64,000 bases of DNA, taken from the NCBI GenBank assembly GCA_039932715.1, contig JBDTPN010000002.1:62001-126000 (forward strand), given 5' to 3'. Made by a program: the position numbers and the translations under genes. Each line of letters starts with the position of its first letter. Position 1 is the stretch's first letter. This DNA is from ZC4RG30 sp039932715 (GTDB lineage: Bacteria > Pseudomonadota > Gammaproteobacteria > Steroidobacterales > Steroidobacteraceae). Positions 35,233 through 44,444 of this stretch are shown piece after piece. The notes beneath the pieces are model-generated. The model saw only the letters and a program-made list of their open reading frames with translations. It was not told where the DNA came from and did not search any database.

Positions 35233-35994
35233 CTAACCTGCAGCGGCGATGCCGCCATCCACGTGGAGTATCTCGCCATTGATGAAGGAAGCCGAATCGC
35301 TCAACAGGAATGCGCAGGCCTCAGCGTTGTCGTCTTCGCTGCCCAGCCTGCGCAGCGGAATCGTGCGTGTGCGGCGTTCGTATTCGGTCTTGTCGTTGAG
35401 ACCCAGCGCGCCGGGTGTGGGCACTGAACCTGGTGCAATGGCGTTGACGCGGATGCCCCGCGGCCCAAGTTCGGCCGCAAGCACCTTTGTGAGCGTGACG
35501 ATTGCGCCCTTGACCAGGCTGTACGCGGCGGTGTTGGGGAATCCCTTCTCTGCCACTGGCGAGGCCATGTTGATGATGCAGCCGCCGCGACCCGGGTTGT
35601 AATGGGCCAGCAAAGCCTGCGCGCCCCACACGCTGCCGTTGATGCCAATGGACACCATTCGGTTGAGGGTTTCCTCGGTGATGTTTTCAACAGGCTCGTA
35701 CTTGAGCAGCATGGCGTTGTTGATGACGGCATCGATGTGCCCGCTGTGCGCCGCGAATGTCGCCGCCGCGCGCAGCAGCACTTGTCTATTCGCAACGTCT
35801 GCTTGCAGCGCCAGCGCGCGTCCGCCCTTGCCCAGGATTTCTGCGGCAACCGCGGCGCACGCGGCCTGATCCAGGTCGACCACCGCAACGGTTGCGCCGC
35901 AACTGGCCAGCTTGATGGCCATGGATCGGCCCAGGCCGCGCGCCGCGCCGGTGATGAAGATGCTGCGACCCGAAAGGTCTGGAGTGATGGACAC
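35233..35994 (-). CDS. SDR-family oxidoreductase
   Basis: This 253-residue classical SDR has TGAARGLG for NAD(P) binding, NNAM, a catalytic serine region (IINMASPVAEKG) and YSLVKG for the Tyr/Lys pair. It presumably oxidises an alcohol produced by the neighbouring P450 or GMC enzymes. The C-terminal VDGGIAAAG ends the family fold. Gaps to the neighbouring genes are 18 and 9 bp, consistent with one transcript. Confidence 0.93.
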   Translation of the reverse strand: MSITPDLSGRSIFITGAARGLGRSMAIKLASCGATVAVVDLDQAACAAVAAEILGKGGRALALQADVANRQVLLRAAATFAAHSGHIDAVINNAMLLKYEPVENITEETLNRMVSIGINGSVWGAQALLAHYNPGRGGCIINMASPVAEKGFPNTAAYSLVKGAIVTLTKVLAAELGPRGIRVNAIAPGSVPTPGALGLNDKTEYERRTRTIPLRRLGSEDDNAEACAFLLSDSASFINGEILHVDGGIAAAG

Positions 35995-36003
35995 GGTTCT
36001 TCC

Positions 36004-36882
36004 TCAGACCTTGAGCTTCCAGGCCTTGCCATCGGGCACGATGTGGCCGGCCGTGGGGTCGGCAAAGTGACTGCCGATCACCAGGGTGTTGGTGCCATTG
36101 AAACGCCGCACGAATTCGCTGCGCGTGCGCGCGGCCTGGGCCTTGTCCATGTCGAAGCGCGCCTCGGTGTCAGGAATCGCGATCTGTACCGGGTTGTGCA
36201 TCAGGTCGCCGGTGATGACAGCGCTCTGGCCCTTCGACTCGATGAGCACGCTGACGTGACCAGGAGTGTGACCTGGTGTGGGGATTAGTGACACTTCGCT
36301 GGTCACGCGGAAGTCCGGCTCGATGAATTCCACAAGGCCGGCTGCCACTACCGGATCGATGGAGTCGGACAAATGGCCCATGTGGTGGTATCCGTCGGTA
36401 TCGCGCAGATGCTTCCAGTGCTGGAATTCACTGCGACCAAACAGGTAACGCGCCTGCGGGAATGTGGGCACCCACTCGCCATCCACCAGCCGCGTGTTCC
36501 AGCCCACGTGGTCAAAGTGCAGGTGCGTGCACAGCACGTCCGTCACTTCTTCGGCTGGGAATCCCGCCGCGGCCAGGTCTTCAATGAACGTAGACTGCAG
36601 GTTGCAGAACACATCGAATTCGCGCTGCCGGTCATTGCCGATGCAGGTGTCGATCATCACAGTGCGCCCCCCGGAGCGCAGCACGAAACACTGGAAGGAA
36701 ATGATCATCTTTCCTTCGGGGGTTGCGAAATGCGGCACCAGCCAGCCGAACTGCTGCAGGAATTGCGGCGTGGCATCGGGCAGCAGCATGCTGATGTCAT
36801 CTTCGAAGCCATAGACTTCTACAATGCTGGCGATCTCCACGTCGCCGACGCGCCAGTGACGGATATGCTCTGCTGCCATCAA
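36004..36882 (-). CDS. Metallo-beta-lactamase-fold hydrolase (lactonase-like) A
   Basis: The protein has 292 residues and a complete dinuclear zinc motif HLHFDH, followed by TPGHTPGH and the bridging Asp in GDLMH. The layout resembles the AHL-lactonase/AttM-type branch, so lactone ring opening is plausible. No signal peptide is visible. Its ATG overlaps the stop of the upstream GMC oxidoreductase by four bases. A second related hydrolase lies divergently at 40322. Confidence 0.9.
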   Translation of the reverse strand: MMAAEHIRHWRVGDVEIASIVEVYGFEDDISMLLPDATPQFLQQFGWLVPHFATPEGKMIISFQCFVLRSGGRTVMIDTCIGNDRQREFDVFCNLQSTFIEDLAAAGFPAEEVTDVLCTHLHFDHVGWNTRLVDGEWVPTFPQARYLFGRSEFQHWKHLRDTDGYHHMGHLSDSIDPVVAAGLVEFIEPDFRVTSEVSLIPTPGHTPGHVSVLIESKGQSAVITGDLMHNPVQIAIPDTEARFDMDKAQAARTRSEFVRRFNGTNTLVIGSHFADPTAGHIVPDGKAWKLKV

Positions 36883-38498
36883 ACCCCCGTTGCAGTCGCG
36901 CGGATCAGGTCAGCGGCCTTTTCAGCCACCATGACCACCGGCGCATTGGTGTTGCCACCGACAATACCCGGAAATACGGATGCGTCCACTACCCTTAAGG
37001 CGCTGAGCCCGCGCACGCGCAGGGCAGGGTCCACCACAGACGTTTCGTCAGTACCCATGCGGCAGGTGCCCACTGGGTGGTGAGCCGTGGCGGCCGCGCG
37101 CCGCAGGTACGCGGTCAGGTCGGCATCGGATTGCACAGCGCGGCCCGGCAGCATTTCGCGGGCGCTATAGCGGGCAAACGCATCGGACGTACACAACTGG
37201 CGTGCCAGGCGCAGTCCGCGCAGCATGGGTGGGATATCCGCCGCATCGCTGAACAGGCCGGCGTCGACGCGCGGCGCATCGTTGACATCCCTGCTGGCAA
37301 GACGCACCTGGCCACGGCTGCGCGGATATAGGTTGACGATGCTCATCGCGAAGCCGTGACCCAGTGGCAGCGGAAACGGATTCGGGTTGCGGCGTGCCGG
37401 CTGAAAAGCGATCTGCAGGTCTGGGCGATCCAGTCCTTCCCTGCTGCGGATGAAAGCCGTCGACTCGAAGACATTGCTGGCAAGTGGGCCGCGGCGCGCC
37501 ATGAGATATTCCACCAGGTTCCATGCAGCGCGCGGCAGGGTGCGCAGCGACAGCCCATAAGAGGAGGTGTCGTGCATCTCCTGCGTCAGGGCTAGTGCCG
37601 GATGGTCAACATAGTTGGCACCCACGGGCAGATTTGCCTGCACAGCGATGCCCAGTGACTCCAGATGCTGCGCCGGACCTATTCCGGACAGCATCAGCAA
37701 TTGTGGTGAATGGATGGCCCCGGCGCACAGCAGCACTTCGCGCTGCGCTGTGATGATCTGATCACGATTGGCTTGATTGTCATTGGACGTGCGCGCAACA
37801 ACACCAGTGGCGCGACCGCCCTCGATGCGCAGACGATGCACCCGCGCCTGTGTGAGCACAGTGAGGTTGGGGCGATTGCTCGCAGGAGCCAGGTAGCCAG
37901 TGGCAGTTGAATCGCGGCATCCGCGAAAAATCGTGGCCTGGCGCAGGCCATAGCCTTCAGGTTCCAGGCCCGTGAAATCCGTGCAATGCGCAAACCCTCC
38001 GACTGAGGCGAAGGAGTCGGCGAAGTCCCGGTTCATGGGATTGGGCCTGGGCACGTAAGTGACGTGCACCGGTCCATTGGTGCCATGCACCGATGGATCC
38101 CGCAGTTGGGCATTGTTTTCCGAGCGCTGGAAATACGGCAGCACCTCCTGCCAACTCCATCCCGCATTGCCGGCGGCGGCCCAGTCGTCATAGTCACGCG
38201 GATGTCCGCGGTGATAGGCCATGCCATTGATGGAGCCGGTGCCACCAACGAGCTTGCCGCGTGGCACCGGGATGCGCCGGTTATCCAGCGCCGGCTGTGG
38301 CTCGGTCATCAGACCCCAGGTCAGCTTCCTGCTCATGATCGCAGCGCCCACCAGGGCCGGCACCTTGACGAAGGGGTGGCGCGCCGGTCCGCCGGCTTCG
38401 ATGAGGCATACGCGCACGGTGGGGTCTTCAGTCAGTCGCGCAGCCAGCACACAGCCGGCGGTGCCCGCGCCGACGATCACATAGTCGTAGCGCGTCAT
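36879..38498 (-). CDS. GMC-family FAD-dependent oxidoreductase A
   Basis: This 539-residue flavoenzyme of the glucose-methanol-choline family has the FAD-binding VGAGTAGCVLAARLTED at the N-terminus, the GGTGSINGM signature and the catalytic HHPVGTCRMG near the C-terminus. It oxidises primary or secondary alcohols to carbonyls; the true substrate is unknown. Four-base overlaps join it to the 68-aa gene upstream and the metallo-hydrolase downstream. A second GMC enzyme is on the divergent operon. Confidence 0.94.
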   Translation of the reverse strand: MTRYDYVIVGAGTAGCVLAARLTEDPTVRVCLIEAGGPARHPFVKVPALVGAAIMSRKLTWGLMTEPQPALDNRRIPVPRGKLVGGTGSINGMAYHRGHPRDYDDWAAAGNAGWSWQEVLPYFQRSENNAQLRDPSVHGTNGPVHVTYVPRPNPMNRDFADSFASVGGFAHCTDFTGLEPEGYGLRQATIFRGCRDSTATGYLAPASNRPNLTVLTQARVHRLRIEGGRATGVVARTSNDNQANRDQIITAQREVLLCAGAIHSPQLLMLSGIGPAQHLESLGIAVQANLPVGANYVDHPALALTQEMHDTSSYGLSLRTLPRAAWNLVEYLMARRGPLASNVFESTAFIRSREGLDRPDLQIAFQPARRNPNPFPLPLGHGFAMSIVNLYPRSRGQVRLASRDVNDAPRVDAGLFSDAADIPPMLRGLRLARQLCTSDAFARYSAREMLPGRAVQSDADLTAYLRRAAATAHHPVGTCRMGTDETSVVDPALRVRGLSALRVVDASVFPGIVGGNTNAPVVMVAEKAADLIRATATGV

Positions 38499-38701
38499 CC
38501 CCTGCGAAACGGCAGCGTCAGGAGGAACAGCACCATGCGCGGCGACAGCAGTTTGAGCGCGGCGCGCGCGGCCACCGGGGACAGGCGCGCATTCATGGGC
38601 ATGGCACCGAACACCTTGCCCTTGATGACCAGCGTGTTGCCGTCGCGCTCCAGCGCAGTCACTGTCATCAATTCGCTGCCGTCGGTGGACTGCAGTTTCA
38701 T
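38495..38701 (-). CDS. Small protein of unknown function, 68 aa
   Basis: The gene overlaps both neighbours by four bases (ATGA), so it is certainly translated with them. The protein begins with a small beta-like half (VTALERDGNTLVIKGKVFG) and ends in a hydrophobic segment LKLLSPRMVLFLLTLPF that could sit on a membrane or a partner. It might be an accessory subunit of the flavoenzyme encoded upstream. I do not recognise a named family. Confidence 0.8.
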   Translation of the reverse strand: MKLQSTDGSELMTVTALERDGNTLVIKGKVFGAMPMNARLSPVAARAALKLLSPRMVLFLLTLPFRRG

Positions 38702-40269
38702 TTCACGCGGCCTTGTTTCTCGAAGTTTAGGCCCAGCGCCTCGAACATCTTCATGGCCGTGGCGCGGCCGGCACCGAACACGCCGCCGCCTGGGTATTGG
38801 AACGGACCCACGAGGTAGAAACGGTCGAGACCTGGCACCGTGTACTGGCCCAGTTCCGGCGTGGGGCGGTGCGCGCCACTTTGATAGGTGGTGGTAGCGA
38901 TGCCATGCAGGTCGCCGCGTCTGAAGCTGGGAGATGTGCGTTCCATGTCCACCGGACTGTCGACATGTGCCTGCAGCACGGCCGCAGGAATGTTCTCCAC
39001 GAACTTCGACAGGTGCGCCAGCATCAGCTGGCCGTATTCCTGCTTGCTCTGGTCCCAGCTGCGGCCGTCAGGCCGCATGTAGGGCACGTAGTCCCACAGG
39101 TGCAGGATGGCTTTGCCGGCAGGCACGCGGCTGGGATCGAACTGCGACAGCGAGCCCAGGCCCAGCAGCGGGTAGGGCAGGAACTGGCCGTAGCGCAGTT
39201 CGTCGAAATCGCGGCGCAGGGTTTCATAACTGGTGGGCAGCAGTTCCACCATCACTGCATCGACACTGTCTTGTTTGGTGCGGAAGCGAAGCGGCTCCGC
39301 CAGTGCGGCATGCACGGTAATGCAGGCCGCGTTGGTGATATGCGTGGCTTCGGCATCGGCCCTTGCCTTTGCATCCATGCCATCGATCATGCCGCCCAGC
39401 AGGTGCGGGTGGATGGCGCCAATCACGGCGTCCCTGGCCGCGAAGGTACGACCGTCGACCAGTTCGACACCACTGGCGCGTCCGTTGGTCACCTTGATGC
39501 GTGCCACCTCGGCATCGGCCAGCACCTCGCCGCCATGCTCGCGAATGCAGGCAATCAGCGCATCGGTGAGCTTGCCGGCGCCGCCGCGCGCCACGCCGAA
39601 TCCATAGGCTTCGAGGAAGCCCAGGAACACATACATGCCGATGGCCGTGGCCTGCTCGTCGGGTGACACCAGGTTCTCGCCGGCCACGCGTGCAAAGTGC
39701 ATGCGCACGCGCTCGTTTTCAAACAGCTCGCACAGGTGATCGTGACTGCTCATCTGCAGCACGCGCCACAATTCGCGGCCCTCGCGGCTTTGGTCGAGCA
39801 TGGCGTTGGATGCGCCATTGGGCGCCGGCGGCACATACAGCGAAGACGCGATCATCGGTAACCACGCCGCGGCCTGCAGCGACACCTTGAGAAAAACCGC
39901 GGCATCGCGCTTCGAGAATTTAGCTATCTCGGCCGCTGACTTCTCGCGGTCCCGATACAGCTTGAGTGTTGCGCCATCCTCGAACACCGACATCATCGGC
40001 ACTTCAGGGAAAATGTATTCAAGGCCGAAACGCGACTTGAGCTTGAGCTCGTCATTCTTGAGCAGGGGATTTCCCTGGATGAAGATGTGGCTCATGGAGT
40101 GCTGGTCATGCCGGAACCCGGGCAAGGTCAGCTCGCGGGACACCACGCCACCGCCGAACCAGCCATTGCGTTCCAGTACCAGAACTTTCTTTCCAGCGGC
40201 GGCGAGGTAGGCGGCGGCCACCAGGCCGTTGTGGCCGGATCCCACGGCAATGATGTCTGCGTTTGTCAT
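38698..40269 (-). CDS. Phytoene-dehydrogenase-like FAD-dependent oxidoreductase
   Basis: This 523-residue amine oxidase/CrtI-type flavoprotein opens with the FAD-binding AVGSGHNGLVAAAYLAAAG and ends with a second dinucleotide contact (YLVGPFQYPGGGVFGAGR). Members desaturate or isomerise polyenes, or handle other hydrophobic molecules; this group is not biochemically defined. It leads the six-gene leftward operon, with 52 bp separating it from the divergent operon. Confidence 0.92.
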   Translation of the reverse strand: MTNADIIAVGSGHNGLVAAAYLAAAGKKVLVLERNGWFGGGVVSRELTLPGFRHDQHSMSHIFIQGNPLLKNDELKLKSRFGLEYIFPEVPMMSVFEDGATLKLYRDREKSAAEIAKFSKRDAAVFLKVSLQAAAWLPMIASSLYVPPAPNGASNAMLDQSREGRELWRVLQMSSHDHLCELFENERVRMHFARVAGENLVSPDEQATAIGMYVFLGFLEAYGFGVARGGAGKLTDALIACIREHGGEVLADAEVARIKVTNGRASGVELVDGRTFAARDAVIGAIHPHLLGGMIDGMDAKARADAEATHITNAACITVHAALAEPLRFRTKQDSVDAVMVELLPTSYETLRRDFDELRYGQFLPYPLLGLGSLSQFDPSRVPAGKAILHLWDYVPYMRPDGRSWDQSKQEYGQLMLAHLSKFVENIPAAVLQAHVDSPVDMERTSPSFRRGDLHGIATTTYQSGAHRPTPELGQYTVPGLDRFYLVGPFQYPGGGVFGAGRATAMKMFEALGLNFEKQGRVK

Positions 40270-40321
40270 GTCAGTCTATTTGCGAGTTGCTTGTTGCGGC
40301 GGATCCCGCGAGCATACTGCC

Positions 40322-41119
40322 ATGGATCCTGTCTATGAAATCTGTGCGGTTCGCTATGCGCATCTGGACCGGACCGCCAGCCACAATTTCATCGGCGGGG
40401 ACGCCCACGACGGTCCCATGCCTCTGGATTATTACGTATGGACCATCCAGGGCGGCGGCCGCACCTTTGTTCTTGACACTGGATTCGATGCTGCCATGGG
40501 CATCGCGCGCGGGCGCCAGATGGTGCAGCCCGTGGCCACGGGGCTGGCATCGATAGGCATAGACGTTGCCCAGGTGCGTGACGTGGTGATCAGTCACATG
40601 CACTACGACCATGCCGGCAACCACGACCTGTTTCCCAACGCGCGCTACCACCTGCAGTGCGAAGAGATGTCGTTCTGCACGGGTCGGTCCATGTGCCACG
40701 AGGTGATGCGCGCACCCTACGAGGCTGCCGATGTGCAGGCCATGGTAGGCAAGGTTTTTACCGGACGGGTTGTTTATCACGACGGCATGGCACAGCTGGC
40801 GCCGGGCGTTACCTTGCATCGTGTCGGCGGCCACACGCGCGGCCTGCAAGTGGTGCAAGTCAACACGCAGCGCGGGCATGTGGTGCTGGCTTCGGATGCG
40901 GCGCATTTTTACGCCAACTGGCAGCAGCGTCGCCCGTTTCCCATTGTGGACAACGTGGCGGCCTATCTTGACGCGTTTGCCACCATTGAATCGCTGGCCA
41001 GTTCGCCGCAACACGTCATTCCTGGACATGATCCGCTGGTGTTGACGCGGTATCCTCCCGCGCGCGCGGGCCTGGCCAATGCAGTGCGCGTCGATCTGGA
41101 GCCCGTGTCGAAAGACTGA
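40322..41119 (+). CDS. Metallo-beta-lactamase-fold hydrolase (lactonase-like) B
   Basis: The 265-residue protein has the dinuclear zinc motif HMHYDH, then GGHTRGL and SDAAH, and ends with the VIPGHDPLV histidine. This pattern resembles AHL lactonases such as AiiA or AttM, which open lactone rings. In this setting it more likely opens a catabolic lactone, as an inference. No signal peptide is seen. ATG 40322 leads the rightward eight-gene operon. Confidence 0.9.
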   Translation: MDPVYEICAVRYAHLDRTASHNFIGGDAHDGPMPLDYYVWTIQGGGRTFVLDTGFDAAMGIARGRQMVQPVATGLASIGIDVAQVRDVVISHMHYDHAGNHDLFPNARYHLQCEEMSFCTGRSMCHEVMRAPYEAADVQAMVGKVFTGRVVYHDGMAQLAPGVTLHRVGGHTRGLQVVQVNTQRGHVVLASDAAHFYANWQQRRPFPIVDNVAAYLDAFATIESLASSPQHVIPGHDPLVLTRYPPARAGLANAVRVDLEPVSKD

Positions 41120-41133
41120 TTACAGGGGGAAGA

Positions 41134-42027
41134 GTGGGCCAAAAGATTGCCTTCATCGGGGTGGGTCGCATGGGTTCGGGCATGGCCGCCAGGCTGCTCG
41201 ATGCGGGCCACAGTGTTACGGTTCACGATCCGGATCCGGCCGCGACTGCTGCGCTTGCAGGCCGCGGTGCGCGCGTGGCGACTTCAGTCGCTGATGCGGT
41301 CAAGGACACAACTGTAGTGATGGTGAGCGTTCCCGGCCCGGCGCAGGCGCGCGCGACCGCGCAGCTTGCCGCCGATTCGAAAACGCTCAAGGTGTTCATC
41401 GACCTTTCGACATCGGGTCCAGGCGCGGCCCAGGCCATCGCGGCCACGCTGGATCCGCGCGGCATTGCGGCGATTGATGCGCCGGTGTCCGGCGGTGTGC
41501 GCGGCGCGGCCACCGGCAAGCTGGCAATCATGGCCTCAGGGCCCGCCGACGCCATGGCGCAGGTGCTGCCGCTGCTGGAATTACTGGGAAAAGTATTTGC
41601 GGTTGGCGAGAAGCCGGGGCTGGGCCAGACGGTGAAGCTGGCCAACAACCTGATGTCGGCCGCGTCGCTGGCCATTGCCGCTGAGGCAATGGCCATGGGC
41701 GTCAAAGCCGGCGTGGATCCGGCTGCGATGCTTGAAGTGCTCAATGCATCCTCGGGTCGCAACAGCGCCACGCAGGACAAGATCCCCAAGCATGTACTCA
41801 ATCGCAAGTTTGATTTCGGCTTTGCCAACGCACTGTCGTTCAAGGACGTGCGGCTTTGCCTCGACGAGGCAGAAGTGTTGGGCGTGCCAATGGTAGTCGG
41901 CGCCGCCGTGCGCCAGATGCTCTCGATCACAAACCAGGTCTATGGCCCAGCGGCCGACTGCACCGACCTGGTGAGAATTGTTGAAGGCTGGGCAGGCTGC
42001 GAGATTCGCGGCAAAGAGGAGAAATAG
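41134..42027 (+). CDS. Beta-hydroxyacid dehydrogenase-like NAD(P)-dependent oxidoreductase
   Basis: This 297-residue protein is of the 3-hydroxyisobutyrate dehydrogenase family: FIGVGRMGSGMA for NAD(P) binding, DAPVSGGVRGAATGKLAIM for substrate binding, and GLGQTVKLANN with the catalytic Lys. It would oxidise a beta-hydroxyacid to a semialdehyde. The start is GTG at 41134 after an AGGGGGA site. It follows the lactonase-like gene by 14 bp and precedes the CMD-like gene by 2 bp. Confidence 0.94.
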   Translation: MGQKIAFIGVGRMGSGMAARLLDAGHSVTVHDPDPAATAALAGRGARVATSVADAVKDTTVVMVSVPGPAQARATAQLAADSKTLKVFIDLSTSGPGAAQAIAATLDPRGIAAIDAPVSGGVRGAATGKLAIMASGPADAMAQVLPLLELLGKVFAVGEKPGLGQTVKLANNLMSAASLAIAAEAMAMGVKAGVDPAAMLEVLNASSGRNSATQDKIPKHVLNRKFDFGFANALSFKDVRLCLDEAEVLGVPMVVGAAVRQMLSITNQVYGPAADCTDLVRIVEGWAGCEIRGKEEK

Positions 42028-42029
42028 CG

Positions 42030-42413
42030 ATGGGACAGGACAGATTCGAAAAAGGCCTGGCACTGCGCAAGCAGGTGTTGGGTGCGGACTACGTGGAACG
42101 CTCGATGCAGGGCGCGGATGATTTCAGCCGCCCCATGCAGGAGCTCTCCACTGAATATTGCTGGGGCTATGTATGGACGCGACCGGGACTGGCCCTGCGC
42201 GACCGCAGCCTGATCAACATTGCCATGATCAGCGCCCTCAATCGACCGCATGAACTCAAACTGCACGTCAAGGCTGCGCTGACCAATGGACTCTCGCGCG
42301 ACGAGATCCGCGAGGTGCTGTTGCAAGTGGCCGTGTACTGCGGCGTACCGGCAGGCATTGACAGCGTGCGCATCGCGCGTGAGGCCTTTGCCGAAATCGA
42401 CGCGGCAAAGTAG
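42030..42413 (+). CDS. Carboxymuconolactone decarboxylase-like protein
   Basis: This 127-residue protein is of the CMD/PcaC type, with the helical core RDRSLINIAMISALNRPHEL and the LLQVAVYCGVPAGID segment that carries the conserved Cys. PcaC decarboxylates gamma-carboxymuconolactone in the protocatechuate path, but the rest of the pca genes are absent here, so another lactone or keto substrate is likelier. It lies tightly within the rightward operon. Confidence 0.92.
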   Translation: MGQDRFEKGLALRKQVLGADYVERSMQGADDFSRPMQELSTEYCWGYVWTRPGLALRDRSLINIAMISALNRPHELKLHVKAALTNGLSRDEIREVLLQVAVYCGVPAGIDSVRIAREAFAEIDAAK

Positions 42414-42422
42414 GAGCAGGCC

Positions 42423-42836
42423 ATGATCAAGGCCAACACGCCACAGGAACAGGTGGTGCTCGATTTCTTCACCACCCTCAACACGGGTGACCTCGAGAAA
42501 ATCCGCGGCACACTGCATGCAGATGCCACCTGGCGCCCCATGGTGGACGGCGTGCCCGGTGCTGGTGTGCATGGCCCACGTGATTACATCGTCGACAAGT
42601 TCCTGGGTCCGGTGCGCGGTCTTTTCGAGCCGGGTGACCCCAAGAACGTGGTGGATCGCATCGCCTCTTCCGGGGATCTGGTGATGTGCGAGTCACGCGG
42701 CTCCGGCACGCTGCTGGATGGGCGCAAGTACAACAACCGCTATTGCTGGAGCATCGACTTGCGCGATGGCAAGGTGTTTGTCATCCGCGAATACATGGAC
42801 AGTCACTATGTGGTGACGCTGTTCGGCGCCGGTTAG
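42423..42836 (+). CDS. SnoaL/limonene-epoxide-hydrolase-like protein
   Basis: The 137-residue cytoplasmic protein has a SnoaL-like cone fold (VLDFFTTLNTGDLEKIRG, then the WRPMVDGVPGAGVHGP segment and DGKVFVIREYMDSHYV). Families of this type include limonene-1,2-epoxide hydrolase and ketosteroid isomerase-like enzymes, which suit an epoxide or enone intermediate made by a P450. Which reaction is catalysed cannot be told. It is 9 bp after the CMD-like gene. Confidence 0.88.
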   Translation: MIKANTPQEQVVLDFFTTLNTGDLEKIRGTLHADATWRPMVDGVPGAGVHGPRDYIVDKFLGPVRGLFEPGDPKNVVDRIASSGDLVMCESRGSGTLLDGRKYNNRYCWSIDLRDGKVFVIREYMDSHYVVTLFGAG

Positions 42837-42866
42837 ACGGCACCGGTCTCGCCACAAGTCTGCGCA

Positions 42867-44444
42867 ATGAGCGGGCGTTTCGATTACGTGATCGTTGGGG
42901 GCGGCACCGCGGGGTGCGTGCTGGCCAATCGGCTGACCAGCAACCCGAAGATCACCGTGGCACTGCTCGAAGCCGGTCCACCGGACAGCGATCCGGCCAT
43001 TCGCGTTCCGGCCATGGTGGCCAGGGCCATCGCCAATCCACGCAATTCCTGGGGCTACAAGAGTGCGCCGCAGGTACATGTCGATGGTCGAGTGATGCCG
43101 GTGCCACGCGGCCGTGTGTTGGGCGGCTGCTCGTCCATCAACGGCATGGTGTATTTCCGTGGTCACCCGCGCGAATACGCGCAGTGGGGTATGCCCGGCT
43201 GGAGCCACGCCGACCTGTTGCCCTACTTCAAGCGCCTTGAAAACTATGAGGCCGGCGGCGGCCCATGGCGCGCGCGCGGTGGGCCGGTCAATGTCATCGA
43301 CATTCCCAAGCCAAATCCGCTTGTCAAAAGATTCCTCGCGGCAGCCGAATCCCTGGGATTTGTCCGCTGTGTGGATTTCAATGGACCGGATCCGGAAGGG
43401 TTCGGTCCGCGCCAGGGCGCCATCCGCAAAGGTCGTCGCGAGTCCGGTGTCACCGCATACCTGCACGCCGCGCGCCAGCGTCCCAACCTCACGATTGTCA
43501 CCGACGCGCAGGTTACGCGCGTAGTGGTAGCCAACGGACGCGCCACGGGCGTGGAGTACGAACACCAGGGCCTGCAGAAGCGGGCTGATGCTGCGCGCGA
43601 AGTCATCGTCAGCGCCGGCGCTTATGGATCACCGCACTTGCTGCAGCTCAGTGGCATCGGTGATGCAGTGCAGCTGCAGTCGCTGGGGATCACGCCAGTG
43701 CTCAATCTGCCGGCCGTGGGGCGCAACCTGCAGGATCATCCTGCGGCATCGATATCAGTGCGTACGTCCAATACCGAATCGTACGGATTCTCGTGGCCAA
43801 CGCTACCGCGCAGCCTCTGGATTGCCGCGCAATACCTGCTGGCGCGTTCCGGTCCCCTGGCCAGCAATGTGTTCGAGGCAAACGGGTTCATGCGCTCGCG
43901 CGCCGGGGTTGACCGGCCCGATCTGCAGATAATTTTCATGCCGGCCCACCGCAATGCCAATGGACACTGGCTGCCTCGCGGGCACGGCTACGGCATCATC
44001 TTCGTCAATCTGCGGCCATTGAGTCGTGGATCAGTAACGCTGGCCAGTACCGATCCGCATGCTGCGCCAATCATCGATTTCAATTTCCTGGCGCAACCTG
44101 CCGACATCCAGGTGCTGGTCAAGGGGTTCGAAGTCGCGCGCACACTGCTTGCAGCGCCAGCGTTCGCTCCACTGCACAGCACCGAAACTTCCCCTGGACT
44201 ACAGGTGCAGGATCGCGCGCAGATCGAGGCACATATCCGCAAGTCGCTGGTCACCGTGCATCATCCCTGTGGCACCTGCCGGATGGGAGACGTGGTGGAC
44301 ACCAGACTGCGCGTCATGGGAGTGAATGGTTTGCGTGTAGTGGATGCCTCGGTAATCCCCACGGTGATCGCAGGCAACAGCAATATTCCCGTTAATGCGA
44401 TAGCGGAGCGGGCGTCAGATCTGATAATCGAGGACCAGACATGA
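42867..44444 (+). CDS. GMC-family FAD-dependent oxidoreductase B
   Basis: This 525-residue alcohol oxidoreductase has the FAD site VGGGTAGCVLANRLTS, the GGCSSINGM signature and the catalytic HHPCGTCRMG. It parallels the GMC enzyme on the divergent operon but is not a near-identical copy, so the two probably act on different alcohols in one route. Its stop overlaps the SDR start by four bases. Confidence 0.94.
   Translation: MSGRFDYVIVGGGTAGCVLANRLTSNPKITVALLEAGPPDSDPAIRVPAMVARAIANPRNSWGYKSAPQVHVDGRVMPVPRGRVLGGCSSINGMVYFRGHPREYAQWGMPGWSHADLLPYFKRLENYEAGGGPWRARGGPVNVIDIPKPNPLVKRFLAAAESLGFVRCVDFNGPDPEGFGPRQGAIRKGRRESGVTAYLHAARQRPNLTIVTDAQVTRVVVANGRATGVEYEHQGLQKRADAAREVIVSAGAYGSPHLLQLSGIGDAVQLQSLGITPVLNLPAVGRNLQDHPAASISVRTSNTESYGFSWPTLPRSLWIAAQYLLARSGPLASNVFEANGFMRSRAGVDRPDLQIIFMPAHRNANGHWLPRGHGYGIIFVNLRPLSRGSVTLASTDPHAAPIIDFNFLAQPADIQVLVKGFEVARTLLAAPAFAPLHSTETSPGLQVQDRAQIEAHIRKSLVTVHHPCGTCRMGDVVDTRLRVMGVNGLRVVDASVIPTVIAGNSNIPVNAIAERASDLIIEDQT

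Noticed and set aside
40322..41119. Quorum-quenching lactonase as the definite role
   Set aside because: The zinc motif fits AHL lactonases, but it sits in a catabolic operon with no quorum-sensing genes in the window, so only the fold is called.
42030..42413. Protocatechuate pathway (pcaC) assignment
   Set aside because: No other pca genes are present, and the family is broader than PcaC.
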